Counted from the first letter of the stretch, positions 52,212 to 61,190 are shown. The stretch is 64,000 bases of DNA from Plantibacter sp. Leaf314 (GCF_001423185.1 NZ_LMOB01000002.1:191573-255572); one strand, 5' to 3'. The notes: generated by a model not told the origin, from the letters alone. Numbers and translations are program-made.

Positions 52212-53537
52212 ATGAGCGATGCCACGAACGACTGGAAGTTCGAGACGAAGCAGATCCACTCGGGAGCCGCGCCCGATCCCGTCACGAAGGCCAGGGCGAC
52301 GCCGATCTACCAGACCACGAGCTACGTGTTCGACAACGCCGACCACGCGAAGAACCTCTTCGCGCTCGCCGAGTTCGGCAACATCTACACGCGTATCCAG
52401 AACCCGACGCAGGCCGTCGTCGAGGAGCGCCTCACTGCGCTCGAGGGCGGATCGGGTGCGCTCCTCCTCGCGTCCGGTCAGGCCGCCGAGGCGTCCGCCG
52501 TGCTGAACATCGCGCAGGCGGGCGACCACATCGTGTCGTCCTCCTCGATCTACGGCGGTACGTACAACCTCTTCAAGTACACGCTCGCGAAGCTCGGCAT
52601 CGAGACCACCTTCGTCGAGAACCAGGACGACGCCGAGGAGTGGCGTCGCGCCGTGCGTCCGAACACGAAGCTGTTCTTCGCGGAGACCATCGGCAACCCG
52701 AAGATCAACATCCTGGACATCCGTCTCGTCGCCGACGTCGCGCACGCGGCCGGTGTGCCGCTCATCGTCGACAACACGATCGCGACGCCCTACCTCATCC
52801 GCCCCTTCGAGCACGGGGCGGACATCATCGTCCACTCGGCCACGAAGTTCCTCGGCGGCCACGGCACGGTCATCGGCGGGGTCATCGTCGACGGCGGCAC
52901 CTTCTCGTGGACCGGCCACGCGGAGCGGTTCCCGGGCCTCACGACGCCGGACCCCTCGTACCACGGGGCCGTCTACACGGACGCCGTCGGAGACGCCCTC
53001 GCCTACATCATCAAGGCCCGCGTACAGTTGCTGCGCGACCTCGGTGCGGCCATCGCCCCGGCGAGCGCCTGGCAGCTCATCCAGGGCATCGAGACGCTCA
53101 GCCTGCGGATCGAGCGTCACGTGCAGAACGCCCAGCACGTCGCCGAGTGGCTCGACGCGCACCCCGACATCGCGAGCGTCAACTACTCGGGGCTGCCGTC
53201 GAGCCCCTGGTACGCCACCGCCAACCGGTACGCCCCGAAGGGGGTCGGCGCCGTGTTGTCCTTCGAGCTGAAGGGCGGCGTCGACGCCGGTCGCGCGTTC
53301 GTGAACTCGCTGAAGTTGTTCTCGCACCTCGCGAACATCGGCGACGTCCGTTCGCTCGTCATCCACCCGGCGTCGACGACGCACTCGCAGCTGTCGCCCG
53401 AGCAGCAGCTCACGGCCGGGGTCACGCCGGGTCTCGTGCGCCTCTCCGTGGGGCTCGAGAACATCGACGACATCACGGCGGACCTCCAGGCCGGTCTGAC
53501 CGCCGCGAAGCAGGTCGTCGAGGCCGCCCGGGTCTGA
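52212..53537 (+). CDS. metY: O-acetylhomoserine sulfhydrylase (aminocarboxypropyltransferase)
   Basis: 441-residue PLP enzyme making L-homocysteine directly from O-acetylhomoserine and sulfide. PLP lysine in HSATKFLGGHG; IYTRIQNPTQAVVEERL and ASGQAAEASAVLNI are typical of MetY. AGAGGGGACC provides the ribosome site for ATG 52212; an in-frame ATG at 52134 would add 26 residues of no homology. Acts after MetX, encoded 248 bp downstream in the same direction. The sulfide assimilation theme links to cysK-cysE at the start of the window. Confidence 0.95.
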   Translation: MSDATNDWKFETKQIHSGAAPDPVTKARATPIYQTTSYVFDNADHAKNLFALAEFGNIYTRIQNPTQAVVEERLTALEGGSGALLLASGQAAEASAVLNIAQAGDHIVSSSSIYGGTYNLFKYTLAKLGIETTFVENQDDAEEWRRAVRPNTKLFFAETIGNPKINILDIRLVADVAHAAGVPLIVDNTIATPYLIRPFEHGADIIVHSATKFLGGHGTVIGGVIVDGGTFSWTGHAERFPGLTTPDPSYHGAVYTDAVGDALAYIIKARVQLLRDLGAAIAPASAWQLIQGIETLSLRIERHVQNAQHVAEWLDAHPDIASVNYSGLPSSPWYATANRYAPKGVGAVLSFELKGGVDAGRAFVNSLKLFSHLANIGDVRSLVIHPASTTHSQLSPEQQLTAGVTPGLVRLSVGLENIDDITADLQAGLTAAKQVVEAARV

Positions 53538-53562
53538 TCCCGTCCGGGGTGTGCCAGCGCGA

Positions 53563-53711
53563 TGCGCTGACGCGAGCGCACCCCACCACCGCGAGCGCGG
53601 GTCTCCAGAGACCCGCGCTCGCGTCGTTCGCGTGTCGCACGCGCCGGTTCCGGGTCGCTCGGGCCGAGACAGAAGCGCCGAGGCCGACGGGCGTGCGCTC
53701 GCGTCAGCGCA
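53563..53711. repeat. Nested palindrome between metY and metX
   Basis: A 19-bp perfect inverted repeat (53563-53581 with 53693-53711) encloses a second, nearly continuous 15-bp hairpin (53591-53605 with 53608-53622). CAGCGC GAT GCGCTG at 53556-53570 forms a further small hairpin on the left edge. The same GCGAGCGC core recurs in both palindromes. Confidence 0.8.
53591..53622 (+). terminator. Hairpin after metY (possible terminator)
   Basis: 15-bp stem GCGAGCGCGGGTCTC/GAGACCCGCGCTCGC with a nominal 2-nt loop, 54 bp after the metY stop. No T-tract follows. It may separate metY from metX transcription. Confidence 0.55.
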
Positions 53712-53785
53712 CCGCGCCGACCACCACCGAACCGGTGACGTAACACGGCCGGTCGGCGCGCCAGGGCACGCCACAATGGAGACCT

Positions 53786-54991
53786 ATGGACTGGCAGATC
53801 CCGGAAGACAGTGTGCCCTCCCGCTTCGTGACCGAAGCCGAGGTCGGCGCCCTGCTCGCGAACCCGCCCTCGAGCGGCGCGTGGCGGGACGGCGACCGCC
53901 CGGGCGACCGGTTGTTCGCGCCGCTCGGCCGCCTCGACTTCGAGCACGGCGGCAGCATCCCGCACGCCAGGCTGGCCTACGAGACCTGGGGCACCCTCGA
54001 CGACGACGGCGGGAACGCGGTCCTCGTGCTCCACGCCCTCACCGGCGACAGCCACGTGCTCGGCTCCGCAGGCAACGGGCACGCGACGGCCGGTTGGTGG
54101 GCCGGCGTCGTCGGCCCCGGCCTCGCCGTCGACACGGACCGCTGGTTCGTCGTCGCACCGAACATGATCGGCGGTTGCCAGGGCAGCACCGGCCCCTCGT
54201 CCTTCGCCCCCGACGGCGTCGAGTGGGGTTCCCGGTTCCCGTACACCTCCGTCCGCGACCAGGTGGAGGCGCAGCACCGGCTCCTCGGACACCTCGGCCT
54301 CGACCGGTGGGCCGCCGTCATCGGTGGGTCGATGGGCGGCATGCACGCCCTCGAGTGGGCCGTCACCCACCCGGACCTCGTCGAGCGCCTCGCCGTGATC
54401 GCGGCTCCCCCGGTGACGACGGCCGACCAGATCTCCTTGAACTTCGTCCAGCTCGAGGCGGTGCGGACCGACCCGAACTTCCAGGGCGGCGACTACTACG
54501 ACGCGCCCGACGGCGACGGTCCGCACCGCGGGCTCGCCCTCGCCCGTCGCATGGCGCTGCTCAACTACCGCAGTCCGGGTGAGTTGAACGCGCGGTTCGA
54601 GCGCAGCTGGCAGTCGAGCGTCAGCCCGCTCGGCCGGGGCGGACGCTTCGCCGTGGAGTCCTACCTCGACTTCCACGGCAACAAGTTCACGCGTCGGTTC
54701 GACGCCGGAAGCTATGTGACGCTCGTCGAGGCGATGAACTCGCACGATGTCGGGCGCGACCGCGGTGGGGTCGGGGCCGCGTTGCGCGGCTATCCGGGGC
54801 CGTCGCTCGTCCTCGGGATCGACAGCGACCGGCTCTTTCCGGTCAGCGGGCAGGAGGAGATCGCCCTGCACCTCTCGGGCAACCTCGACGGCACCCGACC
54901 GGCGGTCTTGCGGTCCGATTTCGGACACGACGGATTCCTGATCGAGAACGCCTTGGTCGGCCCGCACCTGAGCCGACTCCTCGACGTCTGA
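53786..54991 (+). CDS. metX: Homoserine O-acetyltransferase
   Basis: 401-residue alpha/beta-hydrolase-fold enzyme that acetylates homoserine with acetyl-CoA. Nucleophile elbow GGSMGGMHALEW, Asp in LGIDSDRLFP, His in GHDGFL; the oxyanion stretch LHALTGDSHV and MIGGCQGSTGP are conserved. Start ATG 53786 has GGAG upstream and a CACAAT 8 nt away. It feeds MetY; the homoserine comes from hom, 44 kb away. Confidence 0.95.
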   Translation: MDWQIPEDSVPSRFVTEAEVGALLANPPSSGAWRDGDRPGDRLFAPLGRLDFEHGGSIPHARLAYETWGTLDDDGGNAVLVLHALTGDSHVLGSAGNGHATAGWWAGVVGPGLAVDTDRWFVVAPNMIGGCQGSTGPSSFAPDGVEWGSRFPYTSVRDQVEAQHRLLGHLGLDRWAAVIGGSMGGMHALEWAVTHPDLVERLAVIAAPPVTTADQISLNFVQLEAVRTDPNFQGGDYYDAPDGDGPHRGLALARRMALLNYRSPGELNARFERSWQSSVSPLGRGGRFAVESYLDFHGNKFTRRFDAGSYVTLVEAMNSHDVGRDRGGVGAALRGYPGPSLVLGIDSDRLFPVSGQEEIALHLSGNLDGTRPAVLRSDFGHDGFLIENALVGPHLSRLLDV

Positions 54992-55071
54992 CGACCGACA
55001 CCGGGCCACCCGACACTCGTTCCGTTGCGCGTGCGTCACCCGATAAGGTGACTCCTCAGAGGAGCGTGAGC

Positions 55072-56238
55072 ATGGAACGCGAGGCGAGGACCAAGCGACG
55101 TCTACTGCGGCGCACGACCCGCTTGTTCGGGCTCTCCGGATGTGTCACCGCCGCCATGATCCTCAGTGTCCCCGGGGTCGTCTCCGGCGGGCGATACGCC
55201 GCTGTGCTCCTCCTCGTCGCCATGCTGGCGATCGCACACATCGCCGCCGAGCAGTACGACGATCCGCGCTGGCTCGCCCTGGTCTTCGTCGCCGGCGTCG
55301 TCTCGGTCGTGTTCGTCGGCCTCTCCGACGGCGGTACCGGCAGTGTCGGTCAGGCGGGCGCCATCGCCGCCATCGCCTCCCTCGGGATGGGGGCGATCGC
55401 CGCGAGACTCGTGCCGTTCCGCCGCGCCTGGCCGTTGCTGCTCGGGGCGTTCCTCCTGACCGCCGTCGCGATCGTCGTCGTCACCGGGGCGACCAACCTC
55501 ACGATCCCCACGATCGGCCTTACCGCGGCCGTCTGGGTGACGATCGGAGCGTTCGGCGGGTGGCTCGACTCGAGCGTGCCCCGACTCATCCGACGCGTCG
55601 ACAACATCGGCAGCGCGTACAACGCGGAACGGCTCGCGAGCCAGGCCGAGTCGCAACGGCGGCAGGACGCACGGCTCCTCCACGACACCGCGCTCGCGAC
55701 CCTCACGCTCCTCGCGCACTCGGGGCGAGGGGTCGACGCCACCGCCCTCCGTTCGCAGGCACGGAACGACGCGCACCTGCTCCGGAGCCTCCGGCTCGGT
55801 GAAGAGCTCAGTCCCGTCTCCTCCGGCACCTACATCCTGCAACGGAGTGCCGACTTCACCCTCGACGAAGGCATCGAAGCCGTGACGGACCGCTTCGCCG
55901 GGCTGGGCCTCACCGTCAACGTCTACGGCGGTGGCCAGGCGAACCTCGACCCCCGGGTGCGCGAAGCCTTCCTCCTCGCCCTCGGCGAATGCCTCGAGAA
56001 CGTACGGCGTCATTCCGGCGTGGATTCGGCCGACGTCACCGTCTCCATCGATGAGCAGACCGCCAGGCTCCTCATCACCGACACCGGGAGCGGGTTCGAT
56101 CCGACAGCGGTACCGGACGGTCACCTCGGCGTCGCTGAATCGGTCGTCGCGCGCATCCAGGAGGTCGGCGGCCAGGCACGCGTGTTCTCCGCCCCGGGTG
56201 CCGGCACGACCGTGATCCTGGAGGTCCCGCAGGCATGA
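55072..56238 (+). CDS. Sensor histidine kinase
   Basis: 388 residues with about four to five N-terminal membrane helices, then a dimerisation segment with the phospho-acceptor His in RLLHDTALATLTLLA and a C-terminal ATPase domain: N box ALGECLENVRRHSG, DTGSGFDP and the glycine lid GAGTTVILEV. This is the NarL/DesK-like architecture that partners LuxR-type regulators. GAGGAG 7 nt upstream selects ATG 55072. Overlaps the next gene by 4 bp (ATGA). The signal is unknown. Confidence 0.88.
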   Translation: MEREARTKRRLLRRTTRLFGLSGCVTAAMILSVPGVVSGGRYAAVLLLVAMLAIAHIAAEQYDDPRWLALVFVAGVVSVVFVGLSDGGTGSVGQAGAIAAIASLGMGAIAARLVPFRRAWPLLLGAFLLTAVAIVVVTGATNLTIPTIGLTAAVWVTIGAFGGWLDSSVPRLIRRVDNIGSAYNAERLASQAESQRRQDARLLHDTALATLTLLAHSGRGVDATALRSQARNDAHLLRSLRLGEELSPVSSGTYILQRSADFTLDEGIEAVTDRFAGLGLTVNVYGGGQANLDPRVREAFLLALGECLENVRRHSGVDSADVTVSIDEQTARLLITDTGSGFDPTAVPDGHLGVAESVVARIQEVGGQARVFSAPGAGTTVILEVPQA

Positions 56239-57467
56239 GCATCGACAGTCTCGCCGCCGCCTCCGGGCCCACCCGCCGGTACCGGCACCGGCGCGCATTG
56301 GACCGTCAGCGGTCGTCGCTCGGGACGAGACAGCTGGGGATCGGGCTGTCGGTGTCCGGTCTCATCCTCGTCGCCTACGCGGCGATCCGGTTCGTCGAGT
56401 CGTTCTGGCACTACCCACGGCCGCTCCTCACCGTGGTGGCCTGGCTCCTCCTCGCCGGCGCGGTCGCGTCCACCTTCCTCCTGCTCCGCCGTTCCGCGTT
56501 CCACCTCTCGGACCGGTTGTTCGTCGCGCTGCTGATCGAGCTGGTGGTGGTCGCCACCCTCGACCTGGCGAGCGTGTGGAGCCGCGACGCCGTCGGGGTG
56601 TATCCGACGGCCGCCGCGGCCGTCGGTGGCGTGCTGCTCGCCGTCGTGACCCTCCGGCCCGCGCGCGACGTCGCCGCGGCGACCGTGGTGCTCGGGCTCC
56701 TGCTCGTCGGGTCCATCCTCACCATCACGCGGACGCAGAGCCCGACGCTCGGGGCTGAGTTGATCTTCGCCGCGATCGCCGTCGTGCCGCCGCTCATCGC
56801 CTGCGCGATCGTCTCCCAGTACCGCCGGATCGTCCGCCTCGAACTCGACCGGGTCATGGTCGCCTCGACCGTCGCGAGCGTCCGCGACGCCCTCGGGTTC
56901 TTCGACTCCGAGGAGCTCGTCGCGCTGGACCTCGAGGCCGAGGAGTTGTTCGACGGGGTCGCCGACGGCTCCGTCGACCTCCCGCTCAGTCCCGAGCTCG
57001 CCGCCCGCGCCTCCCGCCTCGCCACGGAGCTCCGCCGCCACCTCATGTCGGAGGGCAAGGAGACCTGGCTCGAGCACGCGTTCCAGGAGTCGTCCGTGCT
57101 GTCCGAGCGCGCGACCCTGCGCGATCCCGAACGGCTGGCGACCTATCTCGCAACGGATCAGCGGGATGGCCTGCTCTCTGCAGTATGGTTGCTCCTCGGG
57201 GAAGCAGACGCGCAGACTGCCACAGCTGTGCTGACGCTCGGGCCGGTCGACCGCTCCGAACGACAGGGCCGTCCGGGAGCACTCACCCTCCCGATCGTCC
57301 TCGAAGCGAGCGGGGTGCAGCGCGCCAAGGTGGATCCCGCGGTTTGGGAAGCACTCGGACGAGTGGGCTCCTCTTCGGACACGTACCAGAAATCCCGCAT
57401 CAGGATCGACATCGACAGCACCGTCGACAATCCCGCTGCGGGCCAGCGGAAAGGGGAACGTCAATGA
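56235..57467 (+). CDS. Membrane protein of a kinase-regulator triad, function unknown
   Basis: 410 residues: basic N-terminus, roughly six membrane helices (about 30-200), and a soluble cytoplasmic half (about 205-410). This half has an Asp/Glu-rich region (DLEAEELFDGVADGSVDLPL) but no H box and no G1/G2 ATP motifs, so it is not a working kinase by sight. It is encoded between a histidine kinase and a LuxR regulator with 4-bp overlaps on both sides, so it is very probably an accessory component of that system (signal sensing or kinase control). I do not recognise a family. Confidence 0.75.
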   Translation: MSIDSLAAASGPTRRYRHRRALDRQRSSLGTRQLGIGLSVSGLILVAYAAIRFVESFWHYPRPLLTVVAWLLLAGAVASTFLLLRRSAFHLSDRLFVALLIELVVVATLDLASVWSRDAVGVYPTAAAAVGGVLLAVVTLRPARDVAAATVVLGLLLVGSILTITRTQSPTLGAELIFAAIAVVPPLIACAIVSQYRRIVRLELDRVMVASTVASVRDALGFFDSEELVALDLEAEELFDGVADGSVDLPLSPELAARASRLATELRRHLMSEGKETWLEHAFQESSVLSERATLRDPERLATYLATDQRDGLLSAVWLLLGEADAQTATAVLTLGPVDRSERQGRPGALTLPIVLEASGVQRAKVDPAVWEALGRVGSSSDTYQKSRIRIDIDSTVDNPAAGQRKGERQ

Positions 57468-58114
57468 CGTCACAGGAGTCACGGATCAGGGTCGGCATCG
57501 TCGATGACCACCGGATGCTGCTCGGCGCGCTCACCGAATGGATCAGGAGCGTCGCCGACGACATCGAACTCGTCGTCGTCACCCCCTCGTGGCCGGAACT
57601 CCTGACGCACCCGGCCTTCCCCGTCGACGTCCTCCTGCTCGACGTCGACCTCAAGGACAACGTCCCGGTGGCCGTGAAGCTCGCGACGCTGAAGACCACC
57701 GGGGTCACCACCGTCCTCATGAGCACGTACAGCGACCCGGCCGTGGTGCGCGAGGCCCTGGCGGCCGGCGCGCTCGGCTACCTCGCGAAGAGCGAGGACG
57801 CGGAGACCATCGTGCACGCACTCCGCGCGGCATCCCGTGGCGAGTCGTACATCTCCCCGGAGCTCGACCTCGCGCTCGCGAGCGGCGCGTCCGGGACGGG
57901 ACCCCGCCTCAGCGCGCAGGAGCGTCGGGTCATGGCCCTGTACGCCGCCGGTGAGCCGGTGAAGATGGTGGCCGAGAGCCTCGGGATCTCCGACGAGACG
58001 GCGAAGAGCTACCTCAAGCGCATCCGGGAGAAGTACCGCAACGCGGGTATCGACGTCGGCACGAAGGTCGCGCTGCGGAAGCGCGCGATCCTCGACGGCA
58101 TCATCGTCGACTAG
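57464..58114 (+). CDS. LuxR/NarL-type response regulator
   Basis: 216 residues. Receiver domain 8-125: acidic pair in VDDHRM, phospho-acceptor Asp in VLLLDVDLKD, conserved Ser/Thr in LMSTYSD and Lys in LAKSED. C-terminal HTH: LSAQERRVMALYAAGEPV and VAESLGISDETAKSYLKRI, resembling LuxR/NarL but without the usual 'VATHL' pattern. ATG 57464 overlaps the membrane gene stop by 4 bp. Likely controlled by the kinase at 55072. A hairpin follows. Confidence 0.9.
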   Translation: MTSQESRIRVGIVDDHRMLLGALTEWIRSVADDIELVVVTPSWPELLTHPAFPVDVLLLDVDLKDNVPVAVKLATLKTTGVTTVLMSTYSDPAVVREALAAGALGYLAKSEDAETIVHALRAASRGESYISPELDLALASGASGTGPRLSAQERRVMALYAAGEPVKMVAESLGISDETAKSYLKRIREKYRNAGIDVGTKVALRKRAILDGIIVD

Positions 58115-58131
58115 CCGCTCCGATCACGGCC

Positions 58132-58167
58132 CAGGCGCCCCTTCCCCGATGGCGGGAGGGGCGCCTG
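58132..58167. terminator. Bidirectional hairpin terminator
   Basis: CAGGCGCCCCT(T)CCC (58132-58146) pairs with GGGAGGGGCGCCTG (58154-58167): 14 bp, one bulge, 7-nt loop, between the ends of the response regulator and the MFS gene. TTC follows on the plus strand. Confidence 0.7.
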
Positions 58168-58175
58168 TTCCGTCT

Positions 58176-59477
58176 TCAGACGGGGATCGGCGCCGTCGGC
58201 GGATTGCGGTCCGCGACGCGTCGGTCCTCGGTCTCGTTCGCCCTGGCGAGCTCGCGTGCGAGCTGACGTCGCTCCACCCGGAAGCTCGTGATCACGATCA
58301 CCAAGCCGACGCCCGTCAGCACGACACCCGTCCACACCGGGGCGAGGTAGCCGAGGCCGCCGGCGATGACGAGCCCGCCGAGGAAGGCCCCGAGGGCGTT
58401 CCCGATGTTGAGGGCGGAGTGGTTGAGCGCCGCGGCGAGCGACTGGCTGTCGCCGGCGACGTCCATGAGTCTCGTCTGGATGGCCGGCCCGAGCCCCTGC
58501 GAGGCGAAGCCGACGGCGAAGACGAACAGGAACATGGTCGGCGTCCATGACGCGGTGAGCGCGAGCGCGGTCAGCACGACGATCATCAGGCTGAAGAACA
58601 CGATGAGCGCCCGCTTCACGCCGCGATCGGCGAGGTGTCCGCCCACGAGGTTGCCGATCGTCATGCCGACACCCATCGTCGCCAGGGCCCACGGCACGAG
58701 TGATGCGGACTCACCAGCCACCTCCGTCACGAGCGGGGCGAGGTAGCTGTAGACGGCGAAGAGTCCACCGAACCCGATGGATCCGAAGCCGAGCACGAAC
58801 CACACCTGGCTCCGCCGGAACACCCGGAGCTCCCGTCGCATCGTCTGCTGCGGGTTCCCTGCCTGGACGGGCACGGCGAACCAGATGGTGACCGTCGCGA
58901 GCGCGAAGATCGCGGTGACGATGAGATAGGCGGATCGCCAGCCGAACTCCTGGCCGACCCAGGTGGCGAACGGCACACCGATCACGTTGGCGATCGTCAG
59001 CCCGGTCATGACGAGCGCGACGCCCTTGCCCCGCTTGCCCGGTCCCATGAGACTCGCGGCCACGAGCGCCGCCATCCCGAAGTAGGCGCCGTGCGGGAGC
59101 GCCGCGACGAAGCGGGCCAGCAGGACGAGGCCGAAGCTCGGCAGCAGCGCGGACGCGAGTGTGCCGACGGTGAACGCGACGCCGAGCCAGAGGAGCACGG
59201 TCTTGCGGCGGTAGCGGGCGACGAGTGCGGCGATCGTCGGGGCTCCGACGACCACACCGAGCGCGTAGGCGGTGATCAGCCAGGCGGCCTGGGCGTTCGC
59301 CTGCTCCTGGCTGCGCGCGGCGAGCTCCGGGAGGAGGTCGGTGGCGATGTTCGGCAGCAGCCCCATCGCGACGAACTCGGTGGTACCGATGCCGAAGGCA
59401 CCCACGGCGAGCGCGAGGATGGCAAGACGAATGCGGGTCGGCGACAGCTGCGTCGACCCGTCCATGATGGTGGGCAT
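58176..59477 (-). CDS. Major facilitator superfamily transporter (DHA1, AraJ/YdhP-like)
   Basis: 433 residues, about 12 helices. MAFG-like N-terminal segment (LAVGAFGIGTTEFVAMGLLPNIA) is typical of the AraJ/ArpJ/chloramphenicol-exporter branch, and ALVARYRRKTVLLW matches motif A. The predicted start is ATG 59477, since TACACT lies 6 nt upstream. The substrate is unknown. A perfect palindrome just upstream suggests a specific regulator. Confidence 0.88.
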   Translation of the reverse strand: MPTIMDGSTQLSPTRIRLAILALAVGAFGIGTTEFVAMGLLPNIATDLLPELAARSQEQANAQAAWLITAYALGVVVGAPTIAALVARYRRKTVLLWLGVAFTVGTLASALLPSFGLVLLARFVAALPHGAYFGMAALVAASLMGPGKRGKGVALVMTGLTIANVIGVPFATWVGQEFGWRSAYLIVTAIFALATVTIWFAVPVQAGNPQQTMRRELRVFRRSQVWFVLGFGSIGFGGLFAVYSYLAPLVTEVAGESASLVPWALATMGVGMTIGNLVGGHLADRGVKRALIVFFSLMIVVLTALALTASWTPTMFLFVFAVGFASQGLGPAIQTRLMDVAGDSQSLAAALNHSALNIGNALGAFLGGLVIAGGLGYLAPVWTGVVLTGVGLVIVITSFRVERRQLARELARANETEDRRVADRNPPTAPIPV

Positions 59478-59483
59478 GGATCG

Positions 59484-59489
59484 AGTGTA
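59484..59489 (-). promoter_or_regulatory. -10 box of the MFS gene at 59477
   Basis: TACACT on the minus strand, 6 nt before the ATG; leaderless. Confidence 0.6.
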
Positions 59490-59497
59490 CGCGAATC

Positions 59498-59513
59498 CTC
59501 GAATCGATTCGAG
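59498..59513. promoter_or_regulatory. Palindromic operator of the MFS gene
   Basis: CTCGAATCGATTCGAG is a perfect 16-bp palindrome placed over the -35 region (8 bp upstream of the -10). A further CGAATC half-site follows at 59492-59497. Likely target of a dimeric repressor. Confidence 0.65.
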
Positions 59514-59552
59514 TCCCATCCGCGGACGAGCGGTGGAGGCACCCCGCAGGGA

Positions 59553-59861
59553 TCAGCCGTCGTTGTCGAGCGCGGCGTCGAGCCGATCGAGCTTGGCCGT
59601 CAGCTCGCCCGTGTAGCCGGGCCGGATGTCGGCCTTCAGGACGAGGGAGACGCGGCTCCCGTAGGCGCCGACCGCTTCGGTGGCCTCCTTGATGACGGCG
59701 AACACCTCGTCCCACTCCCCCTCGATCGTCGTGAACATCGAGTCGGTCCGGTTCGGCAGTCCCGACTCACGGACGATCCGGACGGCCGCTGCGACGGCGT
59801 CGTGGACGGATCCGTCCGACTTGCCGGTGCCGCTGGGTGCGACGGAGAAGGCGACGAGCAT
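59553..59861 (-). CDS. Thiamine-binding protein (YkoF/MTH1187 family, DUF77)
   Basis: 102 residues with the ferredoxin-like MTH1187 fold: MLVAFSVAPSG start, SVHDAVAAAVRIVRESGLP and EGEWDEVFAVIKEA helices and GSRVSLVLKADIRPG near the end. Such proteins bind hydroxymethylpyrimidine or thiamine. No thiamine genes are nearby. It overlaps no neighbour but ends 3 bp from the GT87 gene stop. Confidence 0.85.
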   Translation of the reverse strand: MLVAFSVAPSGTGKSDGSVHDAVAAAVRIVRESGLPNRTDSMFTTIEGEWDEVFAVIKEATEAVGAYGSRVSLVLKADIRPGYTGELTAKLDRLDAALDNDG

Positions 59862-59864
59862 GGG

Positions 59865-61103
59865 TCACTCCTTGAGGGTTCGAGCATGGACACGGACGGC
59901 ATCCGAAGACGACACCGCGTCGTCCTCGGGGTGGGCGGGGGCGAAGAGCGCGTGGACGGCCCACCCGGCGAGGACCAGGTAGGCGAGGTTGCGGACGGTC
60001 AGCACCGTCACGAGCACCGGATCGACGTTCAACAGCCACAGGTACAGGTACGGGTACACCAGCTGTGTGAGCGCCGCGATCACCAGGGTGATCACCGCCG
60101 GTGCGATGAAGCGCCGACGCTGGAGCACGAGCCCGAGGATCACCGGTGCCGCCAACCACATCGCGAACTGCGGTGACCCCACCTTGTTGAACACGATGAG
60201 CGTGAGGACGAACAGGAGCGCGAGCGGCGCCAGCACGGTCACGAGGGGGCGCCCGGTCCGGACGGCGAGGACACCCAGCAGCACCACACCCGCGACGGCG
60301 ATCGCGAGCAACGGCGTCATGACGGCGATCGCGGTGTCGACGCCGGGACCGGTCACCTGGAAGGTCAGGATGTCGCGGTCGTAGTAGACGAAGCTCTGCG
60401 GCACGCGGAGGACGGCCAGCCAGAGGTACGCGTTCCCGATGAGGGACTCGATCTGCAGGCCACGACCGGTCTGCTCCGTCACGAAGCTCACCGCGTTCGC
60501 GCCGCCGAGGAGCAGCCCCACCCCGAGCACGACCGCCGAGGTCGCCGCGGCGGCGGCCACCACCCGTCCGCGGTGCCGGTGGGCCAGGACGATCGCGCCG
60601 ACGAGCGCCGCCGGCCAGATCTTCATCCAGGCGGCGATCGTAAGGAGGACCGCGGCGACGCGCGGGCGTCCGGCGACCCAGAGGAGTCCGACGATCGCGA
60701 TCGGCACGGTCACCGAGTCGATCCGTGCGAGGGCGATCGGTCCGAGCAGCAGCAGGAACGCGAGCCACCACCCCGCCGCGATCAGCCGTGGCCGCGAGTG
60801 ACCGTTGCCGAGCAGCACCGCGAAGGCGCCGGCGTTCAACACGCTCACCATGAGCAGCCATCCGACGCCGTACCCGGCGCTGCCGAGCAGGAGCGGGATC
60901 AGCATGGGCACGATCGCGAGGATCGGATAGACCCAGGGTTCGTCGACGGCGGGGATGGGGCCGCCCGCCGTCGCCTGCTCCACCCACGGGCGGTACACGA
61001 GGACGACGTCGCCGAGCGGGAGCCCCTCGGCCACGAGGCAGAGCCAGCCGACGAGGAGATGCACGAAGCCGAACCCGCACCAGAGGACCCAACGCCGCAT
61101 CAC
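59865..61103 (-). CDS. GT87-like polytopic membrane glycosyltransferase
   Basis: About 412 residues with roughly ten to eleven membrane helices. Resembles alpha-mannosyltransferases of the GT87/DUF2029 group, which use polyprenyl-phosphate mannose on the outer face; LGDVVLVYRPWVE near residue 30 holds the likely Asp. Start GTG 61103 (or ATG 61100) is chosen because TAGGAT lies 7 nt upstream (61116-61111). The assignment rests on topology and the acidic loop. Confidence 0.7.
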   Translation of the reverse strand: MMRRWVLWCGFGFVHLLVGWLCLVAEGLPLGDVVLVYRPWVEQATAGGPIPAVDEPWVYPILAIVPMLIPLLLGSAGYGVGWLLMVSVLNAGAFAVLLGNGHSRPRLIAAGWWLAFLLLLGPIALARIDSVTVPIAIVGLLWVAGRPRVAAVLLTIAAWMKIWPAALVGAIVLAHRHRGRVVAAAAATSAVVLGVGLLLGGANAVSFVTEQTGRGLQIESLIGNAYLWLAVLRVPQSFVYYDRDILTFQVTGPGVDTAIAVMTPLLAIAVAGVVLLGVLAVRTGRPLVTVLAPLALLFVLTLIVFNKVGSPQFAMWLAAPVILGLVLQRRRFIAPAVITLVIAALTQLVYPYLYLWLLNVDPVLVTVLTVRNLAYLVLAGWAVHALFAPAHPEDDAVSSSDAVRVHARTLKE

Positions 61104-61190
61104 GTGGACCATCCTAGGCTCGCGCACGGCGTCGGGGCCGATCCGCCACTCGCGCGGCGGTCGACCCCGACGGGTGCGGCCTGGTGCCGA

